From positions 1-64,000 of the forward strand of contig NZ_VDMO01000019.1 of NCBI RefSeq assembly GCF_006335125.1: a DNA stretch of 64,000 bases, read 5' to 3'. The first letter of the stretch is position 1, and each line of letters begins with the position of its first letter. Below are positions 57,475 through 64,000 of the stretch, one piece after another. The stretch comes from Deinococcus radiopugnans ATCC 19172. Its GTDB lineage: Bacteria > Deinococcota > Deinococci > Deinococcales > Deinococcaceae. Both the position numbers and the translations under genes were made by a program. Under the pieces are notes generated by a model. That model was not told where the DNA came from. It did no database searches and saw nothing but the letters and a program-made list of their open reading frames with translations.

Positions 57475-58357
57475 GCACCGCCCGCGCCGCGTCAGCGTCA
57501 CGGTTCAGTTGCGCCTTCAGCTCGTCCAGGCCGCCAAATTTCTGTTCGCCGCGCAGGTGCGAGAAGAACTTGACCTGCACCTCCTTGCCGTAGAGGTTGC
57601 CCTCGAAGTCGAACAGATGCACCTCGAACCGGCGCGTTTTGCCGTTCACGGTGGGGCGGAACCCTACATTCGCCATGCCGTGCCAGCGCTCGCCCCGGTC
57701 TCCCAGCGCCACCACCGCGAAGACGCCCAGCGGCAGCGCCTTGCCGTCCGGCACGCCGATGTTGGCGGTGGGCCAGCCGATGGTGCGGCCCAGCTGATCG
57801 CCGTGGATCACCACCCCCTGCGCGTCGTAGTGGCGGCCCAGCAGGCGGCCCGCGCCGTCCACGTCGCCCGCCGCGAGCAGCTCACGGATGCGGGTGCTCT
57901 TGATGTCCTCGCCGGCCAGCTGGTGCATCGGCAGGGCCACCACCTCGGCGGCCACCCCGCGCAGGTCTTCGACGCCCCCGGCCCGCCCGCGCCCAAAGTG
58001 AAAATCCTCGCCCACCACCACGGTGCGCGGGCGCAGCGTACGCAGATCGTCCAGAAACGCCTCCTTGGGCCGGGCCGCGAACTCGGCGGTAAAGGACGTG
58101 GCAATCGTCTCGTCCACGCCGTAGCGCGACAGCAGATCCAGTTTCTCGGGCAGGGTGGACAGGAACTCCACGCCCTGCGTGAGCACTCGCGTGGGCGGGT
58201 CGAAGGTGTAGACCACGCTGGGAACGCGGTGTTCGCGCGCCTTGGCCTTCAGCTGGGCGATCAGCGCCTGATGCCCCAGATGCACGCCGTCAAATGATCC
58301 CACCGCTACCACCGTCTCGGTGTCCGGGCGCTGGGAGGGCGAAACGTAGGTCTTCAC
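57458..58357 (-). CDS. ribF: riboflavin kinase/FAD synthetase
   Basis: A 299-aa bifunctional enzyme making FMN and FAD. The N-terminal adenylyltransferase domain has AVGSFDGVHLGHQALI and DFHFGRGRAG; the C-terminal kinase domain has GRTIGWPTANIGVPDGKALPLGVFAV and FEVHLFDFEGNLYG. GTG start at 58357 overlaps the stop of the Nudix gene (GTGA), so they are co-transcribed. The longer upstream frame is not used. Confidence 0.95.
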   Translation of the reverse strand: MKTYVSPSQRPDTETVVAVGSFDGVHLGHQALIAQLKAKAREHRVPSVVYTFDPPTRVLTQGVEFLSTLPEKLDLLSRYGVDETIATSFTAEFAARPKEAFLDDLRTLRPRTVVVGEDFHFGRGRAGGVEDLRGVAAEVVALPMHQLAGEDIKSTRIRELLAAGDVDGAGRLLGRHYDAQGVVIHGDQLGRTIGWPTANIGVPDGKALPLGVFAVVALGDRGERWHGMANVGFRPTVNGKTRRFEVHLFDFEGNLYGKEVQVKFFSHLRGEQKFGGLDELKAQLNRDADAARAVLRDVR

Positions 58358-58860
58358 TCCGCCGAACCTGCCAGACTCTGTGCCCCGTACAGCGCCGCCG
58401 CGACGGTGGTCGCGCTGCCCACGATCCGGCCCTCGCGCAGGCCGTCCAGCACCTTCTGGGGGGCCATCCACACCACCTCGATGTCCTCGTCGTCGTCGTG
58501 CGGCAGCTTGCTCTCGCGTAGCCCGGTGGCCTGGAACACGTACAGCTGCTCGTCGCAGAAGCCGGGGCTGGAGTAGAAGCGGGTCAGCAGCCGCATCTCG
58601 CCGTCCAGCCCGGCCTCCTCCTGTAATTCGCGGCGGGCCGCCGCCTCGGGGGATTCCTCGCCGTCGATCAGGCCCGCCGGGGCTTCCAGGGTGTGGGCGT
58701 CCACGGCGCGGCGGAACTGGCGCACCAGCAGCATCTCGCCCGCGTCGTTCAGGGCCAGCACGGCCACGGCGTCGGCGTGGCGGATGACCTCCCACTTGTC
58801 TTCCAGCAGTTCCAGCTTCAGGATGTGGCCGTCGTAGATCGTGCGGGCGTCGCCAGTCAT
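58354..58860 (-). CDS. ADP-ribose pyrophosphatase-like Nudix hydrolase
   Basis: A 168-aa Nudix enzyme: AGLIDGEESPEAAARRELQEEAGL is a complete box, and a proline 15-16 residues later (SSPGFCDE) fits ADP-ribose pyrophosphatase. It would clear ADP-ribose. Two in-frame ATG codons are possible (58869 and 58860); only 58860 lies 7 nt from TACAAT and is chosen. Heads the operon with ribF. Confidence 0.9.
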   Translation of the reverse strand: MTGDARTIYDGHILKLELLEDKWEVIRHADAVAVLALNDAGEMLLVRQFRRAVDAHTLEAPAGLIDGEESPEAAARRELQEEAGLDGEMRLLTRFYSSPGFCDEQLYVFQATGLRESKLPHDDDEDIEVVWMAPQKVLDGLREGRIVGSATTVAAALYGAQSLAGSAE

Positions 58861-58867
58861 GCGGGCC

Positions 58868-58873
58868 ATTGTA
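58868..58873 (-). promoter_or_regulatory. leaderless -10 box, Nudix-ribF operon
   Basis: TACAAT, 7 nt before the ATG at 58860; it decides the start. Confidence 0.6.
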
Positions 58874-59144
58874 GGGATTTGGGCCTGTGGGCGGGGGGCT
58901 TTGGCCTGAGCCGGTGGCCCCACCCCCCAGCCCCCATCCCCAGAGGGGACGGGGGAGCAGGCGTTGCACTGGGCAGGAGGATTGAGCATTGTGGGCGGGA
59001 GAGGGCGGCGGCATCAGGGTCTGATGCCCTGCTCCGTGACGCTAAATGCGGCCCGTGCGCTGCGCGCCCGACGGCCTTCGGGGGGCTTTGCGGCAGGCAT
59101 TCGGGGGAGTCGATTGGGGGCCTTCCGCGTGGGGTGGCGAAAAT
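58874..59144. other. GC-rich intergenic region with hairpins
   Basis: No gene supported. It contains a C/G-rich stretch with hairpin potential (about 58921-58952) and a perfect GGCATCAG/CTGATGCC hairpin at 59010-59028. Such hairpin-rich spacers are common between divergent genes in this kind of genome. Confidence 0.5.
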
Positions 59145-59150
59145 TATGAT
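59145..59150 (+). promoter_or_regulatory. leaderless -10 box, membrane protein
   Basis: TATGAT, 7 nt before the ATG at 59158; it decides that start. Confidence 0.6.
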
Positions 59151-59157
59151 GGGGCGG

Positions 59158-59820
59158 ATGACTTCGGCTGAACCCGCGCCCTGGCGCCCGAAACCAGGTG
59201 TGGTCAAGACCGCCTGGCGCCAGAGCCTGATCTTTTGCCTGGTCTGCGCCGTGCTGGCCCCCCTGGCAGAGCGCAGCATGGTTTCGGACGCGGCCGCGCT
59301 CCGGGTCAGTCTGGCCCAGCCCCGTATTCAACGGGCCGCCATGATCACGCAGCTTTCGCAGAGGTCTGGCAGACGGAGTTCGGGCCGTCAGGTGGACGCG
59401 ACGATACGTCTCGAGGCTGGACAGCATGCTCAGCAAGACGTGCGGATGGACTGGTCTAGAAGGAGCTTCGGAGGCCTTGAATTTGACCGATACGAGCGGG
59501 TGGGGCAACAGATCGTCGTTACCTGTCTCGCGGCCCGCCCTGACCGGTGCGCCCGACTGGGACAGCAGGAGCGCGAGCTGTCGGGCCTGGGTGACCTGAT
59601 CGGGTTCAGCCGGGCGGTCTTCGTGTATGCCGCCTGTGCCGTCGTCCTGCTGCTGTCCCAGGCCCGGCGGGTGCTGGCCGCGCCGCTTCCACCTGTCCTG
59701 CCCAGGGTGAGCCGCCGGACACCCCAGCCCACCGCTTCCGGGCGTGCGGTGGGGCGCGTCCGGGCGAGGCACGCAGGGTTGGGGCGGCATGATTCGGAAG
59801 ACCACACGCCGGACGCGTAA
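59158..59820 (+). CDS. membrane protein of unknown function
   Basis: A 220-aa protein with an N-terminal hydrophobic segment (SLIFCLVCAVLAPLA, about 25-39) and another near residue 157 (AVFVYAACAVVLLLSQA), separated by about 115 polar residues containing a Cys pair (VTCLAARPDRCARL). The C-terminus is Arg/Pro-rich. Topology suggests two transmembrane helices with an external loop. No family recognised. Confidence 0.65.
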   Translation: MTSAEPAPWRPKPGVVKTAWRQSLIFCLVCAVLAPLAERSMVSDAAALRVSLAQPRIQRAAMITQLSQRSGRRSSGRQVDATIRLEAGQHAQQDVRMDWSRRSFGGLEFDRYERVGQQIVVTCLAARPDRCARLGQQERELSGLGDLIGFSRAVFVYAACAVVLLLSQARRVLAAPLPPVLPRVSRRTPQPTASGRAVGRVRARHAGLGRHDSEDHTPDA

Positions 59821-59832
59821 AGCCCCACTCCC

Positions 59833-59838
59833 TACAAT
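59833..59838 (+). promoter_or_regulatory. leaderless -10 box, tilS-tadA
   Basis: TACAAT, 6 nt before the ATG at 59845. Confidence 0.6.
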
Positions 59839-59844
59839 GCCCCC

Positions 59845-61455
59845 ATGTCCGCCCTGCCCTCCTATCTGGCCCGGCCCCTCGCTCCATACGCGGGGCAGAC
59901 GGTGGCCGTGGGCGTGTCGGGTGGGGCGGACTCGGTGGCGCTGCTGCGGGCGCTGCTGCTGGCCGGAGCGCGGCCCGTCGCCACGCATCTGGATCACGCC
60001 CTGCGCCCCGAATCGCCGGATGATGCCCGCTGGGTGGCGGCACTGGCACAGTCGCTGGGCGTTCCCCACGAGTCGGCGCGGGTGGACGTCGCGGCAGTGG
60101 CGGCGGCGCGCGGCTGGAACGTGGAGGACGCCGCCCGCCGCGTGCGCTACGACTTTCTGGGGCGGGTGGCGAAGGGGCATCGAGCCGCCGCCGTCCTGAC
60201 CGCCCACACCCGGCGCGACGTGGCCGAGACGGTGCTGATGGGCCTGTTGCGCGGCGAGGCCGTCCTGAATGGCATTCCAGCACAGCGGGGCCGGGTGCGC
60301 CGCCCCTGGCTGGACGTGCCTCGCGCCGAGATCGAGGCTTTTCTACACACGCTGGGCCAGGACTGGCGCGAGGACGCCTCCAACCATGACCCCGCCTTCA
60401 CCCGCGCGTGGATTCGCCGCGAGGTGATGCCGGTGCTGAGCGCCCGCTTTCCGGGGGCCGAGGCGAGTCTGGCGCGGGTGGCGGGGTACGCCGCGCAGGA
60501 CGACGCCGCCCTGACGGACTGGGCCGCACAGCTCACGCCGCATGCGCCGCTGGAAAAACAACCCGCCGCCGTGCTGCGCCGTTTTGTCCGCCGGGAGTTG
60601 GTGCGGGCGGGCGTCCCCTTCCACTTTGAGCATCTGGAACGGCTGGCAGATTCGCTCAGGGCCGACGACACGGCCCATGTCACCCTGCCCGGCGCGCGGG
60701 AAATCACGGCCACCGGTGGGCGGCTTCATCTGGCGGCGCAGCGCTGGCGCGAGCCGGAGTTCCCCCTGCCCCCTGGCTGGCAGCGCCGCACCCGGCAGGA
60801 CGGAGACCGCATCCGGCTGCCCGGTGGCACACGCAAGCTCAGCGACGTGCTGACCGATCTGAAGGTGCCGCGCCGGGAGCGTGACTCGGTGCCGCTGCTG
60901 GTGTCGGGTGAAGGGGTGCAGTGGGTGGGCCTTCAACCTCCCGTCTGGGCGGTGGGCGCGCGGGAGGTGGCGGGCGTGGCCCGGGATCCCCTCCACACTG
61001 CCATGGGCGAGGCGCTGACCCTGGCGCGGCAATCGGCAGAAGTGGGGGAAGTGCCGGTGGGCGCGGTGGTGGTCGGCCCGGACGGCGGGGTGGTGGGCCG
61101 GGGCCGCAACACCTCGCGGGCGGACGGCGACATGACCCGCCACGCCGAGATGGCAGCGTTGCGGGAGGCCGCCACGAGCCTGGGCACGCCATACCTGACG
61201 GACTGCACCCTTGTCGTGACCCTGGAACCGTGCCCGATGTGCCTGGGGGCGGCGCTGGAGGCGCGCGTGGGTCGCATCGTCTACGGCGCGGCCAATCCCA
61301 AAGCGGGGGCGCTGGGCGGCGTGACCGACGTGCTGGCGGCCCACTGGGGCCACGCGCCCAAGGTGACGGGCGGCGTGCGGGCGGGCGAGGCGGCGCGGCT
61401 GCTCAGGGCCACCTTCCAGGGCATCCGGGCGGGGCGGCCGGCGGGCGAGCCCTGA
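59845..61455 (+). CDS. tilS-tadA: tRNA(Ile)-lysidine synthetase fused to tRNA adenosine deaminase
   Basis: A 536-aa fusion of two wobble-position enzymes. Residues 1-380: TilS, with the PP-loop VGVSGGADS (residues 22-30) and LDHALRPES; it changes C34 to lysidine in tRNA-Ile. Residues 381-536: TadA deaminase with HAE (433-435) and PCPMC (462-466), which changes A34 to inosine in tRNA-Arg. All catalytic residues are present in both parts. Both act on anticodon base 34, so the fusion is functionally coherent. I recall a D. radiodurans gene annotated as MesJ/cytosine deaminase-like, which suggests the fusion is genus-wide. Confidence 0.93.
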   Translation: MSALPSYLARPLAPYAGQTVAVGVSGGADSVALLRALLLAGARPVATHLDHALRPESPDDARWVAALAQSLGVPHESARVDVAAVAAARGWNVEDAARRVRYDFLGRVAKGHRAAAVLTAHTRRDVAETVLMGLLRGEAVLNGIPAQRGRVRRPWLDVPRAEIEAFLHTLGQDWREDASNHDPAFTRAWIRREVMPVLSARFPGAEASLARVAGYAAQDDAALTDWAAQLTPHAPLEKQPAAVLRRFVRRELVRAGVPFHFEHLERLADSLRADDTAHVTLPGAREITATGGRLHLAAQRWREPEFPLPPGWQRRTRQDGDRIRLPGGTRKLSDVLTDLKVPRRERDSVPLLVSGEGVQWVGLQPPVWAVGAREVAGVARDPLHTAMGEALTLARQSAEVGEVPVGAVVVGPDGGVVGRGRNTSRADGDMTRHAEMAALREAATSLGTPYLTDCTLVVTLEPCPMCLGAALEARVGRIVYGAANPKAGALGGVTDVLAAHWGHAPKVTGGVRAGEAARLLRATFQGIRAGRPAGEP

Positions 61456-61482
61456 CGTGGCCTCACCGGCCAGCGGGCTTGC

Positions 61483-61488
61483 TACCCT
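61483..61488 (+). promoter_or_regulatory. leaderless -10 box, lysA
   Basis: TACCCT, 6 nt before the GTG at 61495. Confidence 0.6.
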
Positions 61489-61494
61489 CCTCCC

Positions 61495-62655
61495 GTGACC
61501 ATTCCCCCTATTGCCCTCCACGCCGCCGCCGAACGCTTCGGCACACCGCTGTACGTCTACGACGCTGCCGAACTGGACGCCGCCCTGGCCCGCGTGCGCG
61601 CCGCTTTTGGCGAGGCGCGGGTGTACTACGCCATGAAGGCCAACCCCAACCTCACGCTGCTGCGCCGTCTGCACGCGGCAGGCGTGGGTTTCGAGTGCGT
61701 CAGCCCCGGCGAACTGGCGCGCGCCGAGGCGGTGGGCGCAGCGGGCGAGCGGATTCTGGTCAACGGCCCAGCCAAATCCAGCGCTGAATACGCAGCCGGG
61801 GCGCGGCTGGGTGCGACGTTCATCATTGATCGCGAGGAGGAGGTGGGCCTGCTCCCCGAAAACTCCCGCGCACTGGTGCGGGTCAACCCGGCGCTGGCGG
61901 TCAGCACCCACGATCATCTGGCGACGGGGGCCGAGGGCAGCAAGTTCGGCGTGACGCTGGCGCAGGCCCCGCGTGTGCTGGACGCGTTGCGCGAGGCGGG
62001 ACACACGGCCCTGGGCCTGCATGTCCACATCGGCAGCGCCATCCGCGATGCCCACGACTTCACGGCGGCCTTCGGGCGGCTGTCCGAGTTGCGGGCCGAA
62101 ACCGGGCCGCTGGCCGTGCTGGATGCGGGCGGCGGCTGGGGCCTGGCCGCCGATCTGGCCGGCATTGCCGCCGAGGCCTGGGCCACCGCGCAGGCGTTTG
62201 GGGCACAGCTGTGGGTGGAACCGGGCCGCTATTTGGTGGCCCGCGCCGGCACGCTGCTGACCCGCGTGGTGGGCACCAAGACGACCGGCCGCAACTTCTG
62301 TCTGGTGGACGCGGGCATGACCGAACTGCTGCGGCCCATGCTGTACGGCGCGGCCCACCCGGTTACGCCGCTGTGGGACGGCCCAGACGCTGGGGTCTGG
62401 GACATCGCCGGCCCCGCCTGCGAGAGCGGCGACTTGCTGGCGCGTGACATTGCCCTGCCCCAGCCCACGCGCGGCGCCCTGCTCGCCATCGGGGAGGCGG
62501 GGGCCTACGGCGCGGCGATGGGCAGCAACTACCTGACCCGCTCCCGCCCTGCCGAGGTGCTGTATGACCAGGGGAACGGGGACGGCGCGCAGTGGACCCT
62601 GATCCGCCGCCGCGAGACGCCGCAGGACGTGTGGGCGGCGGAATTGCCCGGCTAA
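61495..62655 (+). CDS. lysA: diaminopimelate decarboxylase-like PLP enzyme
   Basis: A 386-aa fold-type III PLP decarboxylase: YYAMKANPNL with the PLP lysine, GVGFECVSPGEL, GLHVHIGSAI, AGGGWGLAAD (phosphate-binding Gly loop), EPGRYLVARAG and CESGDLLARD. Overall closest in pattern to meso-diaminopimelate decarboxylase. Deinococcus is known for ornithine-containing peptidoglycan and an aminoadipate lysine pathway, so the physiological substrate here is a question. GTG start, leaderless. Confidence 0.88.
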   Translation: MTIPPIALHAAAERFGTPLYVYDAAELDAALARVRAAFGEARVYYAMKANPNLTLLRRLHAAGVGFECVSPGELARAEAVGAAGERILVNGPAKSSAEYAAGARLGATFIIDREEEVGLLPENSRALVRVNPALAVSTHDHLATGAEGSKFGVTLAQAPRVLDALREAGHTALGLHVHIGSAIRDAHDFTAAFGRLSELRAETGPLAVLDAGGGWGLAADLAGIAAEAWATAQAFGAQLWVEPGRYLVARAGTLLTRVVGTKTTGRNFCLVDAGMTELLRPMLYGAAHPVTPLWDGPDAGVWDIAGPACESGDLLARDIALPQPTRGALLAIGEAGAYGAAMGSNYLTRSRPAEVLYDQGNGDGAQWTLIRRRETPQDVWAAELPG

Positions 62656-62664
62656 AGCGGCGTT

Positions 62665-64000
62665 TTACCCCGTATTCCGTACCCCCGCCGCAATGCCTTG
62701 CAGGCTCAGCATCAGCGGGCGCTCAAAGGTGTCCAGGCCGCCGTCCTCGGCGCGGGCGCGGCGCAGCAACTCCACCTGAATGCGGTGAATCGGATCAATG
62801 TACGGGTTGCGCAGGCTGATGCTCTCGCGCAATCTCGGTTCATTGGCCAGCAGCGGCGCGCCCACCACGGCCTCCACCAGCGCCACGGTCTCGCGGAAGG
62901 CGGCCTCCAGATGTCCGGCCAGCGGGTGCGGCCCCAGCAGGCGCAGGTATTCCTCGAAGATCAAGGGGTCACTCTTGGCCAGGCTCATCTGCGCGTTGTC
63001 GAGCACCGTGCGGAAAAAAGGCCACGCCGCGTACATCTCCTGCGCCGCCTCCGTGCCAATGCTCTGTAACCCCTCGCGCAGGCCGTACCAGCCGGGGAGG
63101 TTGCTGCGGATCTGCGTCCAGCTCATCACCCAGGGAATGGCCCGCAGATTGCTCAGGGTGGGCGCGCCGGGCCGCCGAACGGGGCGTGAGGCGATGTTCA
63201 GCCGGGCGATCTCGTGGATCGGCGTGACCGCCTCGAAGAAGGGGAGGAAACCGTCGTCGTGCACCAGCGCGCGGTATGCGGCGGCGCTGGCGGCGGCGGC
63301 GCGGTCCATCGCCGCCGTCCATTCCTCCTTCAGCGAATCTGCCGGGCGCGCGGCCGACAGCAGCAGGCCGTACAGCGCCTGTTCCAGATTGCGCTGCGCC
63401 AGCACCGGATGGCTGTACTTGTCCGCCAGCGCCTCGCCCTGCTCGGTGATGCGCAGGCCCGCGTCGATGGTTCCGGCAGGCTGCCCCAGAATGGCGCGTG
63501 AGGCGGGGCCGCCCCCCCGTCCGATGCTGGTGCCGCGCCCGTGGAAGAAGCGCCAGCGCACGCCCGACGCCCGGCACACGGCGCTGATCTGCCGCTGTGC
63601 CTCGTGCAGCGCCCAGTTGGCGGCCAGAAAGCCGGCGTCCTTGTTGCTGTCCGAGTAACCCAGCATGATTTCCTGCACGTCGTCGCCCAGAATCGCGCGG
63701 TACTCGGGCCGGGCCAGCAGGTCGGTCATGATCTGAGGCGCGCGGTGCAGGTCATCCAGGGTCTCGAACAGCGGCACGGGCAGCACCCGCAGCCCCACCT
63801 CGCGGGCCAGCAGCAGCGGCTCCAGCACGTCGCTGACGCTCTCGGCCATGCTGATCACGTAGCGCCCGAAGGCGCGTGGCCCGCTCAGGGCGATGGCGTC
63901 CCGAACCTCGCGGATGGGGCCGATCACCGTCTCCAGTTCGGGGGTCAGCGGCTCTCCGGCAGGCCACAGCGGGCGGCGCGAGCGCAGTTCGGCGGCCAGC
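62665..64000 (-). CDS. ppc: phosphoenolpyruvate carboxylase, C-terminal part
   Basis: The last about 445 residues of PEPC; the frame is open to the right edge, so the gene continues outside. Conserved stretches: MLGYSDSNKDAGFLAANW, FFHGRGTSIGRGGGP (catalytic loop), QPAGTIDAGLRITEQGEALADKYSHP, and the C-terminal GIAAGVRNTG, close to the usual MRNTG end. It makes oxaloacetate from PEP and bicarbonate to refill the TCA cycle. The GTG at 63927 is internal, since the upstream codons (LWPAGEPLTPELET) are part of the protein. Confidence 0.95.
   Translation of the reverse strand, partial: LAAELRSRRPLWPAGEPLTPELETVIGPIREVRDAIALSGPRAFGRYVISMAESVSDVLEPLLLAREVGLRVLPVPLFETLDDLHRAPQIMTDLLARPEYRAILGDDVQEIMLGYSDSNKDAGFLAANWALHEAQRQISAVCRASGVRWRFFHGRGTSIGRGGGPASRAILGQPAGTIDAGLRITEQGEALADKYSHPVLAQRNLEQALYGLLLSAARPADSLKEEWTAAMDRAAAASAAAYRALVHDDGFLPFFEAVTPIHEIARLNIASRPVRRPGAPTLSNLRAIPWVMSWTQIRSNLPGWYGLREGLQSIGTEAAQEMYAAWPFFRTVLDNAQMSLAKSDPLIFEEYLRLLGPHPLAGHLEAAFRETVALVEAVVGAPLLANEPRLRESISLRNPYIDPIHRIQVELLRRARAEDGGLDTFERPLMLSLQGIAAGVRNTG

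Overview
The window is GC-rich, gene-dense chromosomal DNA that I read as Deinococcus or a close relative. The basis is the gene content: several Nudix hydrolases including a tandem fusion, an LEA-like desiccation protein, a TilS-TadA fusion, a CrtLm-type lycopene cyclase, futalosine-pathway mqnD, a DEAD-box helicase with a Gly-rich tail, and a very large number of genes with a TANNNT -10 box only 5-9 nt before the start codon. That last feature is the signature of leaderless transcripts, which are known to be abundant in Deinococcus. It also fixes several start codons here. No rRNA, tRNA, CRISPR array, insertion sequence, prophage or replication origin was seen.

Layout. 1-12.1 kb: a nucleotidyltransferase, a DEAD-box helicase, a RelA/SpoT-domain protein divergent from a secreted cell-wall amidase, a small secreted protein, a pyrophosphatase-like protein, an SDR / flavin oxidoreductase / HAD set with overlapping ends, an HD-GYP protein and glyA. 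12.3-17.3 kb: a phe operon with a leader and attenuator ahead of pheS; pheS and pheT are separated by a SUKH-like gene and two Nudix genes. 17.4-24.3 kb: a tandem Nudix protein, a winged-helix regulator divergent from an MFS transporter, an alpha/beta-hydrolase lacking the nucleophile serine, an OmpR-type response regulator without a kinase, a secreted DUF3298-like protein and an unknown basic protein. 24.3-28.3 kb: an orphan sigma70-like promoter, a frameshifted small membrane protein, def-fmt, an aldo/keto reductase and an APH-like kinase. 28.3-34.8 kb: the LEA-like protein, a DUF1517-type membrane protein, an HNH protein, a dihaem cytochrome c, a PAP2 phosphatase and a double ABC ATPase without a permease. 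34.8-43.4 kb: a MalY-type aminotransferase, glycogen synthase, an acetyltransferase-like protein, a TrmJ-like methyltransferase, two small genes, a lipoprotein esterase, lycopene cyclase with an acidic tail, and sdaAB.

43.4-49.7 kb: a complete histidine-utilisation operon hutU-hutG-hutI-hutH with overlapping ends, divergent from an IclR regulator. 49.7-53.1 kb: chorismate mutase/DAHP synthase, a truncated haemoglobin and an ABC exporter pair. 53.2-55.9 kb: an exported sugar dehydrogenase coupled to a Cu/Zn superoxide dismutase-beta-propeller fusion, preceded by a palindrome lying between a -35 and a -10. 56-64 kb: mqnD, a small secreted protein, ribF with a Nudix gene, a membrane protein, tilS-tadA, lysA, and the C-terminal part of ppc, which runs off the right edge.

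The items most worth following up are the SOD-propeller/dehydrogenase module and its palindrome, the split phe operon with its attenuator, the orphan promoter at 24.39 kb, the serine-less hydrolase, and the window-wide leaderless promoter grammar.
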